This document shows positions 24,151 to 33,225 of a stretch of 64,000 nucleotides of DNA, piece by piece. Positions within the stretch are counted from its first letter, which is position 1, and each line of letters starts with the position of its first letter. The notes beneath the pieces are model-generated. The model saw only the letters and a list, made by a program, of their open reading frames with translations. It did not search any database and was not told where the DNA came from. This DNA comes from Aminobacter sp039907765. Its GTDB lineage: Bacteria > Pseudomonadota > Alphaproteobacteria > Rhizobiales > Rhizobiaceae. A program made the translations under genes and the position numbers. Location of the stretch: the NCBI RefSeq assembly GCF_039907765.1, contig NZ_JARDJI010000014.1, positions 57,964 to 121,963 on the forward strand, read 5' to 3'.

Positions 24151-25792
24151 GGGGTCTGACGCGATCTCGATGATCATGGTGCCAGCAACCGGGCCTGCAG
24201 AAGATCGAGCTTTCCACGTCCGTACATCTGCCGTTTCACCAATTTGAGCTTCGTGATCTGACCTTCGGTTTGCCCGTTGGACCAAGGCTCGGTGATCGCC
24301 GCTCGTACCGCGGCGCGGTCGCGGAGAATGCCGCTAGCGAAGGATGCGACGAGGCTTTTGCTTGCGCAGGTGATCCACGGTTCCAGGTCATCGGCGATCT
24401 TCTTGCGGATCATGGAATGGAAGCTGTCGATCAGGCTACGTGCTTCCACCAGCATGGGCACGCCCGCTTCGATGGCGGCGATCATCACCGTATCGGCTTT
24501 GCTCAGGTGATCGCGCGCCGTCGTCATCAGTCGTGCGATCGTTCTGGCGGACGGTACTTTCTGAAGCTGCTGGTCGGAAGCCAGTTCCGCGCGCCGGCGG
24601 CGCCTCGCCCATTCGCTGACGACACCGGGACGTCCCCGAAAGCCCTTTGCCTTCATCCGTCGCCAGAGTTCGCTTGCATTGTGGCAGGCCGAGGCCCACT
24701 GCTCATCGAGGAAGGGCAGCCAAGCTTCAAGTGAGCTTTGCCGGACACGGAAGATATCGGTCCGCTGGCCACGCACCACCTGGCGAACCAGCTTGCGGCT
24801 GTGGCCGGTGCGGCGCACGATCTCCTTGATCGACACGCCTGCACTGGCGAACTTCATGATGGCCGCATTGGTATCTTCGCGGCGCAGGTAGCCTTCATAT
24901 TGCAGCTTCTCGGCATAGGTGAGCAGATCGGGATTGATTGTGGTGGCCCCGATCGCCGTTCGGATCGTGCGCATCGATTTGCGGACTGCGTCCAGGAATG
25001 CAGCGCTGGCGTTCTCCATGAGATGCCAGCGATCGGCGACCTGAACCGCATTTGGCAAGGCTCTTGCGGTCGCTTCCCCATATCCGCCGCCGCGATCGCG
25101 TGACACAACCTCGATCTGAGGACGGTCCGCAAGCCAAGCTTCGACGGTCGCGATCTCGCGGTCGGGCAAGAGTGTCACGATCCGCCGCCGTTCCAGATCG
25201 CAGACGATCGTGCCGTAGCGGTGATTGCGCCGGAAGGCCCAATCATCGATTCCGACAACGCGCAGAGTATCTGCGTACGAGCAAGCCCGGCGCCGCACCA
25301 CCCTCAGCAGCGTGTCGTTGCTGGCAGGCACCATCAGCCGTTTTGCCGTCCTGGCGGCGGGGCGTCCGCCGAGTGCCAGCCCAAGATGATGGACGATGCA
25401 GTCCAGCCGCGAGGTTCGACGGGAACGCTCGGCAATAATGTCGCCGAAACGTTCGGCGAAAATCCGTCGGCGACAAAGTGGGGCATCACAGACGAAACGG
25501 CGCGCCATCAGCCGAAGTTCGACCCTTCTGCCTGCACATGGCAGGTCAGAAACTGTCCGCGAATACCAGCTATGGACACGCCGCGATGCTCGCCGGCAAA
25601 GCGGGCAGGCCCGCTCGTCTACTGTCGCTCGCGCCGAGACTACCAATATTCCCTCGACCTCGGCGGTACGCTCAACAATCAATCCGGCCGGGATCAGGGA
25701 CGAAAAACGCAATCTGTTCGCCATGGTGCTGATTCCCCTCAGAAAACAGCACCACCTCGCCAGCGAAAATCATCGAATGTGAGTCAGACCCC
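24151..25792 (-). mobile_element. ISL3-family element
   Basis: A single transposase gene between inverse ends GGGGTCTGAC (24151) and GTCAGACCCC (25783-25792); further inward CGATGAT is also shared. The flanks show no matching 8-bp duplication and belong to different genes, so DNA next to the element was deleted or rearranged after insertion. Confidence 0.8.
24174..25724 (-). CDS. ISL3-family transposase
   Basis: A 516-residue transposase. The N-terminal zinc ribbon has CPLCRRASRRVHSWYSR and a second cysteine pair, followed by an HTH segment, then the DDE domain with VVGIDDWAFRRNHRYGTIV, VSRDRGGGYGEAT and VADRWHLMENASAA, and the C-end ITEPWSNGQTEGQITKLKL with the Glu. This matches ISL3 in order and length. 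The frame is complete, so the enzyme may be active. Confidence 0.93.
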   Translation of the reverse strand: MANRLRFSSLIPAGLIVERTAEVEGILVVSARATVDERACPLCRRASRRVHSWYSRTVSDLPCAGRRVELRLMARRFVCDAPLCRRRIFAERFGDIIAERSRRTSRLDCIVHHLGLALGGRPAARTAKRLMVPASNDTLLRVVRRRACSYADTLRVVGIDDWAFRRNHRYGTIVCDLERRRIVTLLPDREIATVEAWLADRPQIEVVSRDRGGGYGEATARALPNAVQVADRWHLMENASAAFLDAVRKSMRTIRTAIGATTINPDLLTYAEKLQYEGYLRREDTNAAIMKFASAGVSIKEIVRRTGHSRKLVRQVVRGQRTDIFRVRQSSLEAWLPFLDEQWASACHNASELWRRMKAKGFRGRPGVVSEWARRRRRAELASDQQLQKVPSARTIARLMTTARDHLSKADTVMIAAIEAGVPMLVEARSLIDSFHSMIRKKIADDLEPWITCASKSLVASFASGILRDRAAVRAAITEPWSNGQTEGQITKLKLVKRQMYGRGKLDLLQARLLAP

Positions 25793-26340
25793 CGATTCCA
25801 CGCTCATTGACATGACCGCCTCCGTGCGTTCAGCGTCGACCTTGGCTTGCCTGTCGAGGAACCGTTCCGCGACGGCCACCATGGCGTCCAGGCTTTCGTT
25901 CAGCTCCGATCCTATGCCAACGCTCTCCAGCGACGCCCGCAACCCGATGCGTATCAACTCCCCTTCGTCGGTCGCCCGTTCGACCTTCTTGCGAGCGACC
26001 AGGATTTCGTCCCAAGCCGCGAGCGCGTCGGCGCGGGCGGAACTGCGCTCCTCGATCAGCTCGATCAGAAGTTCAGGCGCGGATTCCTTGCATCCCCCGA
26101 GCAAGTCTCTTGCTGCGGTGGTGATTTCCAAAAGGGTCGCATCCGCGCGCGTAGCGCGCTGGACAAGTTGGTCGGTCGTGCGAGCGATCGCGGCGGCACT
26201 TTCGGCTAGGCTTCGCTGCGTTGTTCGAATTTCGGCCAACTCGCGCGCGTGAACCAGACGTGCTGCCCCAGCATCGTCGTCACGCGCCAGCACCACTTCA
26301 AAACTATCCGCCGTCTCGGCGATCAGCTTCTTGCGATGCT
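25793..26340 (-). pseudogene. unrecognised helical protein fragment, open at both ends
   Basis: A minus-strand frame runs without stop from about 26340 to the ISL3 end, where it terminates on element sequence at 25784-25786. It reads EHRKKLIAETADSFEVVLAR, then long alanine-rich helices such as TQRSLAESAAAIARTTDQL and LIELIEERSSARADALAAW. GTG 26296 could start it, but the frame continues upstream. I recognise no domain; the pattern suggests a coiled-coil protein that lost both ends. The other strand at 26335 starts an unrelated fragment. Confidence 0.4.
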
Positions 26341-26722
26341 CTTACTGCCCAAGCTGAATGCTGCGAGCCCGGCAGAGTACGAATATCAGGTGAAGAATCT
26401 CTATGGCCGACTGCGCGACACTTATGAGCGCGTGGTGGAGGAAGTGATCTTCCGGGATATCGTCCGACGTGGAACTGATGTCATTCGGACCCAGCTGTTG
26501 CGCTACGTTCGCTTTCCTGACGCACTGGCAATCCGATTCCACGAGGGCATGACCCGCGCAAACACTCACAGCCATGACAATCCGGCGGCCGACACGGTAG
26601 CCGTTCCCCTTCCCGACGAATTCACCGAGCATATTTCTGAGCTTGAAGCCCTGATTGCTGATCTCAAGGCTGAGAGCGAGGCTGCAGAAGTAGATCGTCC
26701 GCAGATGAAGCCGAAGAAGTAA
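26335..26722 (+). pseudogene. C-terminal fragment of an AAA ATPase (AAA_13/RloC-like)
   Basis: About 128 codons ending at the stop 26720-26722. YQVKNLYGRLRDTYERVVEE, VIFRDIVRRGTDVIRTQLL and the acidic helical end ISELEALIADLKAES resemble the extreme C-terminus of large SMC-like AAA ATPases with central coiled coils, several of which belong to defence loci. The Walker motifs and most of the protein are absent. Confidence 0.55.
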
Positions 26723-26923
26723 CGGCCTGCGCTGACGGGATTCGAACTTGGACCGCAGGGGCGTTCAGTCCAATTTTGAACTTTCGCCTCTGACGGAACG
26801 GTGTCGCTGATTGCTTTCTACAGCCGACCACCTGTACGGCAGGCAGAAACAAGTCCCGGTATGGGCGTTCAAGCCAAAGCCGTGATCCCGGTGGCTGTGA
26901 GTTTGGCGGCCGCCGTCAAGTTT
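26723..26923. other. intergenic stretch with a tRNA-like scrap
   Basis: No gene seen. GACGGGATTCGAAC at 26738-26751 looks like an inverse T-arm, but the stem does not pair; see the rejected items. Confidence 0.4.
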
Positions 26924-27565
26924 TCAATCCGTGCCCTGCTGGCCAAGATGATCCGCAATCGCCTTGCAGGCCGCGTCGGAAAACAGCGCGCGGCGTTCGG
27001 GATCCGCAACGAGCGCGTCCCGCAGCGTTTTTGGCAACTCGAGCTGCACGCCCGCCTTACCTATACCGCGGTTGCAGATGTTGTTCTTGTGCTCACCCGG
27101 GAGCCGATGGCCGGACGTGATGGCCTTGAAGCCCGCACTCCGCAAGGCTAGCGAAATTGCGTCGCGCAACTCCTTGCCCCGACCGCCGGCCCAGATCGTC
27201 TCTGGGTCGTCGCCGTCCGCGCGTCCATGCATGCCGATCACGATCTGAGCCTTCGAGATCAACTGAAGGCATTGGTCCTCGTCAAAATATTCGGATTTGA
27301 TATGCAGGGCGCCATGGCGCCGGTTCGGCTTGAGTCCTTCAAACAGATAAAGTGAGAAATCGTCGCCCGCGACGGCGGTGGCCAGTTGCAACGTACCATA
27401 CTCTATCCGGCCACCATGTGGCGCGACGATCGCCACAGCCGAACCGCGATCCATTGCCGAGATATCGTAGTCGACACCCAGCTTCTCACGCGCGGCCAGA
27501 TCGGCAAATGCCGTGTATTTGTCGTCGGCTTTCGGCTTCTGCTCAACGCCTCGAGATAGTTTCAT
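26924..27565 (-). CDS. poly-gamma-glutamate hydrolase family protein
   Basis: A 213-residue protein of the PF05908 type (phage PghP / YmaC-like). It shows VAIVAPHGGRIEYGTLQLA, AVAGDDFSLYLFEGLKPN, LHIKSEYFDEDQCLQLI and IVIGMHGRADGDD, with the histidines and acidic residues of this zinc carboxypeptidase-like fold. Known members cut poly-gamma-glutamate and help phages pass capsules. It starts at ATG 27565, inside the preceding small gene, and ends a four-gene operon with an Xre/RES toxin-antitoxin pair. Its role there is unknown. Confidence 0.8.
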   Translation of the reverse strand: MKLSRGVEQKPKADDKYTAFADLAAREKLGVDYDISAMDRGSAVAIVAPHGGRIEYGTLQLATAVAGDDFSLYLFEGLKPNRRHGALHIKSEYFDEDQCLQLISKAQIVIGMHGRADGDDPETIWAGGRGKELRDAISLALRSAGFKAITSGHRLPGEHKNNICNRGIGKAGVQLELPKTLRDALVADPERRALFSDAACKAIADHLGQQGTD

Positions 27566-27707
27566 TGCTCGCCCTGGCTGGCGGCCGAGCCACAAGCGAC
27601 GCCAGATTCTTCAGAATAGTCGTGCGCATCTCGCCAGCATTCAAGCCCAACGTTTCAGCAAGGAGACGGACGGCGTCGGTTCCCGAACAATACCAGCCCC
27701 ACATCAT
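27543..27707 (-). CDS. 54-residue protein coupled to the RES toxin gene
   Basis: A short frame starting at ATG 27707, which overlaps the RES stop codon (TGATG), and overlapping the hydrolase gene by 23 bp. It reads MMWGWYCSGTDAVRLLAE and then LGLNAGEMRTTILKNLASLV. No family is recognised. Tight coupling on both sides argues that it is translated, but there is no homology evidence. Confidence 0.45.
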   Translation of the reverse strand: MMWGWYCSGTDAVRLLAETLGLNAGEMRTTILKNLASLVARPPARASNETISRR

Positions 27708-28312
27708 TGCACCCCGACCTTCAAGTCGCGCAGCACTGCCGCGAGCCCGGGTTCCTTGAGAAGGGGTCCGTGCGTCACTGCGCGCAGCTTCGGAACTGCC
27801 CGACCGTATATTGCCAGATTTGTCTCGCCGTTCAGCCGCGACGGGTAAATGATTCCATCTGGCTGCGCCGGGTGGTCGTGAATCGCTACTGACCAACGGC
27901 GCGCCAGGCTCTGCTTCGAACCGCGTGCGACATCGCTGGGAATGCCCATTCGCAAGGGACCGTCGCCCCGCAGGTCGACGAGCGACAACGCCGCGGTAAC
28001 CTCAACCAATGCATAGCTGCGCACGGTGAGGTCCCGTTCGTCGAGGAGCAGATCGCCGACACGACCATCGCCCTGATCACGCAGCACCGCCTCGACAAAG
28101 CAGACCTTCAAGCTGCTGCCGAGATAGAGAACGCCAAAGCGATTGGCAGTCGCACGGCGGCGAGGATCGCTGAAACGGCTTGGGCTCTTGCTGAATCCGA
28201 GCGGATCCTTGAAGCGCGTGAAGAAGATGCGCCCGAATTGCGCACCGGCGTCGACTGTCGCGCTATCTAGCGCGACAGTCGCGAACCCCGATGGAGGATC
28301 TAGCCCGGGCAC
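27704..28312 (-). CDS. RES-domain toxin
   Basis: A 202-residue protein with the RES pattern: RIFFTRFKDPLGFSKSPSRF with the conserved Arg, then NRFGVLYLGSSLKVCFVEAV with the conserved Glu, and a Ser-containing DGIIYPSRLNG near the end. RES toxins degrade NAD+ or ADP-ribosylate a target and stop growth. GTG 28312 follows the antitoxin stop directly. The order antitoxin then toxin is standard for Xre/RES pairs. Confidence 0.85.
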   Translation of the reverse strand: MPGLDPPSGFATVALDSATVDAGAQFGRIFFTRFKDPLGFSKSPSRFSDPRRRATANRFGVLYLGSSLKVCFVEAVLRDQGDGRVGDLLLDERDLTVRSYALVEVTAALSLVDLRGDGPLRMGIPSDVARGSKQSLARRWSVAIHDHPAQPDGIIYPSRLNGETNLAIYGRAVPKLRAVTHGPLLKEPGLAAVLRDLKVGVQ

Positions 28313-29047
28313 TCAGGCGAAGGTGCCGTCGGCAATGCTGTCAGCAACGGCTAGCGCCTCATCCGCTTTGCCGCGCCGCAACGCCTCGCGACCCGTCATG
28401 CCGTCGAGCTCTGGATGGGACTGGACGAGAAAACGATATACCGACCACGGGCCACCGCCGAGTCGCTCGAAGAGACGCGGAAGGGCCGCAAACGGCTTTC
28501 CGTCCTCCCCGACCTGCCAGGCCGGAAAGCGAAAGCCGCGCTTGGCACCATCGAGACCCAGCACCTGATGGTTTTGACGTTTGGTGTTGACCGTCATTCG
28601 ACTGGTGCCTAGCAACATGGCGAACTTATCCGCGCTCAGCATGTCCTCTCGAGCGAGGATCGTTGCGGCGTGCACCTTACCGCGCGCACGTGCCTCATCG
28701 AGCGCTGCCGCCAAATCGTCGGCGGCATCTGCCACCGGCTCTTCCATTGGAGTGACGGTAGTATCGCCCGTTGGGTCAACCTTAACACGGAAACTCACCG
28801 CTCGACCCGCCGCTTGGCTCTCGGCCATCGCCTTCCCATAACCAGCCAGTAGCGGCTTTATCTTGGCCGGCTTTGTCGAAATTACCTCGACAATATTACG
28901 CGGGGCACGGAAAGTAACCCCGGCCGCGCCTTTAGGCAGCGCCGCGACCGCATTCGTCATGAATGCGGTCGTGAGCATTGCCTGCGAAGAATTTCCTGTC
29001 GACCGCTTGGGGCCGCGCCGGCTTGGTTTGGTCTTGATGTTGGCCAT
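28313..29047 (-). CDS. Xre/MbcA/ParS-like antitoxin
   Basis: A 244-residue protein. The C-terminal half contains the toxin-binding domain typical of RES antitoxins (LPRLFERLGGGPWSVYRFLV, SHPELDGMTGREALRRGKAD), preceded by a DNA-binding-like SADKFAMLLGTSRMTVNTKRQ. The N-terminal 110 residues are an extension absent from short ParS/MbcA proteins. ATG 29047 has the weak purine-rich AAGAGG upstream. It binds and inhibits the RES toxin encoded next and probably represses the operon from the 29048-29171 region. Confidence 0.82.
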   Translation of the reverse strand: MANIKTKPSRRGPKRSTGNSSQAMLTTAFMTNAVAALPKGAAGVTFRAPRNIVEVISTKPAKIKPLLAGYGKAMAESQAAGRAVSFRVKVDPTGDTTVTPMEEPVADAADDLAAALDEARARGKVHAATILAREDMLSADKFAMLLGTSRMTVNTKRQNHQVLGLDGAKRGFRFPAWQVGEDGKPFAALPRLFERLGGGPWSVYRFLVQSHPELDGMTGREALRRGKADEALAVADSIADGTFA

Positions 29048-29171
29048 GTCGCACCTCTTGCGCTCCAATATGGCGACGTTCGTCAATCTCGTCAAGTTCG
29101 TAAAGTGGTCCACTTCATGTCCCGTCACGCGGATGCATCCGGTTCAGCCCATAGCCTTTATGAACCTCCCT

Positions 29172-29924
29172 TCATTCGTGGACAGAGCCATCGGGTATTG
29201 ATGCTGACAGAACTCGCAGGTTTTCTCTGAGTTGATAATGCATGGCTCCCGAGTCCAGGTTCCAAGCGCGCCTCAATTCCTCGACGGCCATCCAAGCGTC
29301 TACCGGTTGTAACGGGCGGCTACGATCCATTGCGAAAGGGCCATCTGTTTCGGTGAGCACCCGATTCCTCGGTAGTGCTTGAGCAATCGTGCGGCCGTTA
29401 GTGGTTCTAAGCATCGCTGGCCCGACGCTGAACCAACAACCTTAACGAATGGCCCGCTGTAACTCTTTGCTGTTTCCGCTAAACCAGTGGAGAACCGGGG
29501 TGCCGGACGACGGAAAGCGTGCAAGAGCGTCGAGCACGTCTCCAGCAGCACGTCTGCTATGGATTGACAGAATCTTGCCACCCATCGTCGATGCCGTTCG
29601 CAGGATCAACTCGAACGCGCGTAGTTGGAGGTCCTGTGTGGGTTTGAACTGGGGGGAGCCGTCGAGGCCGATTTCGCCGAAGTACCTTGTTTCCGTTGCT
29701 AAGGCTTCAAACAAGGCGAGCTCGCCAAATCGATCACCGGCCAGCTCGGGATGCAGCCCTAGAGCCGTGCGAATTCGAGGCTTTCCCTTCGCCAACGCCG
29801 TCGTCTTACGCCATGCCTTCGGGGTGGTCGTCACGGACAGAACGTACACACCAGCCCTATTCGCATCCTCAGCTGCCAACTCAGGATCACGATAGAGGTC
29901 AAGGTGACAGTGAAAATCGATCAA
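29172..29924 (-). pseudogene. qatD: QatD-like TatD-family DNase with an in-frame stop
   Basis: A TatD-type metal-dependent hydrolase: IDFHCHLDLY start, TALGLHPELAGDRF, FGEIGLDGS, LSIHSRRAAGDVL, VLHWFSGN and the closing LTETDGPF. The frame is continuous except for one TAA at 29442-29444 between RAIR and GCWFSVGPAML, where TTA would read through. Paired with a QueC-like gene by an ATGA overlap, it corresponds to QatD of the QatABCD anti-phage system. With the nonsense codon it should be inactive unless read through. Confidence 0.82.
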
Positions 29925-30636
29925 ACCGAAAGTCCGCTATCTCGGAGGAAATTGCCGACCTCAGTCAGCCCACGTCGGTGCACATCCAGTATGTCGCTTC
30001 GTCTTTGAGGGTCAATCGGCAATGGCCCGGAGCGAGCCGCCCATCTTCCGATGTTCTCCGTTGCAAGTCGCTGAACCGCAGTCATCATCGCAACGAGGTC
30101 ATCGCGGTTATCTTCATCGGACATCACCTGAGCAATGTCGGCATCCTCATAGTCAGTCTTGTCGTCGACGGCCCCGGCATAGAAGGACGCTCTGCGGATC
30201 AGGCAGGGAACGCACCTCCCGCATTGACGATTCGTCCGCTTCCACTTGCCGCACGAGACCGTCTCGCTGGCGATACGTTCGAAGCCTGGATAGCTCGCCA
30301 TTCTGAGGACCATCTCTCCCTTCGTGGTGGCTTCGTAAGGATTTCTGATTGTCACCTCGAGGCCGACTTGCGTGAGTATTGCCTGCACCGATGCCAGGAA
30401 GTGAGGATGCGTCGTCCTCGTGCTGAGGGAGCCGATACGGCGTGGCGTCAGTGGGGCGTTGAGTGCTATCAGACCATTTTCAGGCATTAGCAGTTCGGTG
30501 ACACCATTCCGAAATGACGAACGGGCTTGGGCGGCAAGAACACCAAAGGCAATGAAGTTGAAACTGCGGGTCCGCATGCTGACATCGGAAGCACCGCTCC
30601 AGGTCGGATGCGCGTTGACTGCGGATTCCAGGAATT
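29921..30636 (-). pseudogene. qatC: QatC-like QueC-family protein, C-terminal part cut by IS21
   Basis: The open frame continues upstream of ATG 30577 to the IS21 end, reading SAVNAHPTWSGASDV, then TRSFNFIAFGVLAAQA and ETVSCGKWKRTNRQCGRCVPCLIRRASFY, with the Cys cluster typical of QueC/QatC zinc sites. About 235 of an expected 400 or more residues remain. QatC with QatA, QatB and the TatD protein forms the Qat anti-phage system. On the far side of IS21 there is no qatA or qatB, so the system is dead here. Confidence 0.82.
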
Positions 30637-30638
30637 AA

Positions 30639-30717
30639 CCGGATGGGATTCCGATCAAAATCCGGACAGCGTTCCGATCTGAAGCCGGACAGCATTCCAA
30701 TCAATTGCCGGACGGTT
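30639..30717 (+). repeat. IS21 left-end iterons
   Basis: Three tandem units of 23 bp, each CCGGA followed by (C/T)(A/G)G and ATTCCGATC-like or TTCCGATC-like sequence, plus a partial fourth. They are binding sites for the IstA transposase and are not a CRISPR array. Confidence 0.8.
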
Positions 30718-30789
30718 TTTCCGTCGTGACGATGCCTTTGGGTCAGCAACCTTGGCATGAACCTCCTCAGTATCCACGAGGGGAATTTC

Positions 30790-32322
30790 ATGCCGTTAAA
30801 GAGAAGGCTGACCATGCGACACATACGACAGATGCTTCGGCTCTCTGCCGGCGGGACAAGCGTACGCGAGATTGCGGTGGTGCTCGGGGTTGCCCGAAGC
30901 ACGGTGCAAGATAACCTGGATCGGGCTAAGGCCGCTGGGTTGAACTGGCCATTGCCAGGAGAACTGACAGACGATGCTCTGGAGCATCGGCTTTTCATCC
31001 GCGCCGGCGTCAAACAGGGCCAACGGCGACGTCACGAGCCGAACTGGGCGGAGCTTTCCATCGAGCTGAAGAAGCCCGGCGTGACGCTGTTGATCCTGTG
31101 GGAGGAATATCGCAGCGTCCATCCTGATGGTTATGGCTATAGCCGCTTCTGCGAGCTGTTCCGCGGTTTCGAGCAGCGCCTTTCGCCGACGATGCGCCAG
31201 GAGCATGCTGCCGGCGACAAGGTCTTCGTGGACTATTCCGGCAAGAAGGTGCCGATCGTCGATCGCAAGACCGGCGAGATCCGCGAGGCGGAGCTGTTCC
31301 TCGGCGTGCTCGGCGCGTCGAGCTACACATTCGCCGAGGTGACCTGGACCCAGACCTTGCCGGACTGGATCGGCTCGCACGTGCGCATGTTCGCCTTCTT
31401 CGGTGGCGTGCCCCGCCTGATCGTGCCCGACAATCTGAAGTCCGGCGTCAGCCGCGCAAGCTTCTACGATCCCGAGATCAACCGCAGCTACGGCATGATG
31501 GCGTCCCACTACGGTGTCGGTGTTTTGCCGGCGCGGCCGCGGCGTCCGAAGGACAAGGCCAAGGTCGAAAACGGCGTGCGCTTCGCCCAGAGCTGCATTC
31601 TCGGCCGCTTGCGCAAGCAAACGTTCTTCTCGCTTACAGAGGCCAATGCCGCGATCGCCGGTGTGCTGGAGCGCATCAACAATCATGTCATGCGCCGGCT
31701 GGGCGTCAGCCGCCGGCATCTCTTCGAGACGGTTAAACGCGCCGCGCTCGCAAGCCTGCCTGCCGAGGATTACGAGTTCGCCGAATGGCGCTTGGCGCGG
31801 GTGTCGACGGATTATCACGTCGAGTTCCCGAGCTTTTTCTATTCCGTGCCGCACGCCCTCATCCGTCAGCAGGTCAATACCCGGGCGACAGCGCGGATGA
31901 TCGAGATCTTCCATCGCGGCAAACGCGTCGCTGCGCATCAGCGCCGCTATGGCGGTCCGCGCTATGGAACGGACCCCGCGCACATGCCCAGCTCGCACCG
32001 CCGATATGCCGAGTGGACACCGGAGCGCTTTCGGCGCTGGGGCGCGTCCATCGGTCCGCAGACCGAAGGGCTGATTGTTGCCATCCTCGCCAGCCGGCCA
32101 CACCCCGAGCAAGGCTTCAGAACATGCCTCGGCATCCTGCGCCTTTATCGCGACATCACCCGCGACCGCGCCGAGGCCGTTTCGGCGCGCGCCGTGGAGA
32201 TTGGCGGCCTGACCTGCAAGACCATCGCCTCGCTCATCGCCACCCACAGCACAAGGCATTCCACCGAACCTGCTGCCGTCATGGAGCACGCCAATCTGCG
32301 TGGCCCCGGCTACTTTCATTGA
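30790..32322 (+). CDS. istA: IS21 transposase IstA
   Basis: A 510-residue IstA. The N-terminal HTH has RHIRQMLRLSAGGTSVREIA and VARSTVQDNLDRA. The rve core shows DKVFVDYSGKKVPI (Asp), RLIVPDNLKSGV (Asp) and KDKAKVENGVRFAQ (Glu). ATG 30790 has GAGGGG seven bases upstream and is preferred over 30757. It cuts and joins the element ends together with IstB. The frame looks intact. Confidence 0.95.
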   Translation: MPLKRRLTMRHIRQMLRLSAGGTSVREIAVVLGVARSTVQDNLDRAKAAGLNWPLPGELTDDALEHRLFIRAGVKQGQRRRHEPNWAELSIELKKPGVTLLILWEEYRSVHPDGYGYSRFCELFRGFEQRLSPTMRQEHAAGDKVFVDYSGKKVPIVDRKTGEIREAELFLGVLGASSYTFAEVTWTQTLPDWIGSHVRMFAFFGGVPRLIVPDNLKSGVSRASFYDPEINRSYGMMASHYGVGVLPARPRRPKDKAKVENGVRFAQSCILGRLRKQTFFSLTEANAAIAGVLERINNHVMRRLGVSRRHLFETVKRAALASLPAEDYEFAEWRLARVSTDYHVEFPSFFYSVPHALIRQQVNTRATARMIEIFHRGKRVAAHQRRYGGPRYGTDPAHMPSSHRRYAEWTPERFRRWGASIGPQTEGLIVAILASRPHPEQGFRTCLGILRLYRDITRDRAEAVSARAVEIGGLTCKTIASLIATHSTRHSTEPAAVMEHANLRGPGYFH

Positions 32323-32336
32323 GGAGACAACGAACG

Positions 32337-33092
32337 ATGCTGATCAACCCAACCATCGACATGCTGCGCGAACTCGGCCTGACAGGCATGGCCAGTGCCT
32401 ATCAGGAACTCGAGACGCAAACGGAAGCCAGAAGCCTCGAGCATGGCGAATGGCTCGCCCTACTTCTCGAACGTGAGGCGACAATGCGCCGGCAAAAGCG
32501 TTTCGAGGCCAGGGCCCGCGCCGCAAAGCTGCGCCATGACGCCCAGATCGAAAATATCGACTTCCGCGCCGCCCGCGGCCTCGACCGCAATCTCTTCATG
32601 AAGCTGGCCGGCTGCGACTGGGTCCGGCAGCGCCACAGCCTGCTGTTGATCGGTCCGGCCGGCGTCGGAAAGAGCTGGCTTGCCTGCGCGCTGGGACACA
32701 AGGCATGCCGCGAGGACCTCTCCGTTGCCTACCATCGCCTCCCCAGGCTCTTCGCCACACTTGCCCTGGCGCGCGGCGACGGCCGCTATCCGAAGGTCCT
32801 CAAGGCCCTGGCCAGAACCGACCTGCTCATCCTCGACGACTGGGGCCCGGAGAAGCTCAACGACGAGCAGCGTCGCGATCTCCTGGAAATCATCGAGGAC
32901 CGATACGAGAAGCGATCCACCATCGTTACCAGCCAGGTGCCCGTCGATCACTGGTACGACATGATCGGCAATCCAACCATTGCCGATGCCATCCTCGACC
33001 GGCTCGTACACAACGCCTATCGCATCGAGCTCAGCGGCGAGAGCATGCGAAAACAGAAAGCCCTGATCACCGACCAAACAACCCTAGCTTGA
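32337..33092 (+). CDS. istB: IS21 helper ATPase IstB
   Basis: A 251-residue AAA+ protein. It has the IstB N-end MLINPTIDMLRELGLTGMA, Walker A GPAGVGKSWLACAL, Walker B LLILDDWGPEKL and the sensor region STIVTSQVPVDHWYDMIG. IstB selects target DNA and stimulates IstA. ATG 32337 lies 15 bases after the istA stop with GAGGAGA between. Confidence 0.96.
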   Translation: MLINPTIDMLRELGLTGMASAYQELETQTEARSLEHGEWLALLLEREATMRRQKRFEARARAAKLRHDAQIENIDFRAARGLDRNLFMKLAGCDWVRQRHSLLLIGPAGVGKSWLACALGHKACREDLSVAYHRLPRLFATLALARGDGRYPKVLKALARTDLLILDDWGPEKLNDEQRRDLLEIIEDRYEKRSTIVTSQVPVDHWYDMIGNPTIADAILDRLVHNAYRIELSGESMRKQKALITDQTTLA

Positions 33093-33145
33093 CCGCGAAA
33101 CGCGGTTCAGGTCAAAAACACATACGACCCAGGGGCCAACTGTCC

Positions 33146-33223
33146 GGCTTCAAATCGGAATCGTGTCCGGCATGAGATCGGAATACCTGTCCGGCTTCAG
33201 ATTGGAATAGCCGTCCGGCATCA
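33146..33223 (+). repeat. IS21 right-end iterons
   Basis: Three inverse copies of the left-end 23-24 bp unit (CTTCAAATCGGAAT / CATGAGATCGGAAT / CTTCAGATTGGAAT separated by GTCCGG-type spacers). Confidence 0.8.
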
Positions 33224-33225
33224 CC

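Larger units (their letters stand above)
30637..33223 (+). mobile_element. IS21-family element
   Basis: istA and istB lie between multiple terminal repeats. The left end has three CCGGA-headed 23-bp iterons (from 30639); the right end has three inverse copies (33146-33223), each with ATTCC(A/G)AT. The left flank is qatC and the right flank an Fnr-type gene scrap, so flanking DNA was lost and no target duplication can be recognised. Exact ends are uncertain by a few bases. Confidence 0.85.

Noticed and set aside
26738..26760. tRNA-like T-arm (GACGGGATTCGAAC) on the minus strand
   Set aside because: The arms around TTCGAAT do not pair and no anticodon or D-arm is found upstream. At most it is a degraded tRNA end.
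30796..32319. 507-codon minus-strand frame
   Set aside because: Antisense of IstA, which has all DDE motifs.
30639..33223. Short regular repeats resembling a CRISPR array
   Set aside because: Only three units at each end, in opposite orientations, with no unique spacers; they are IS21 terminal iterons.
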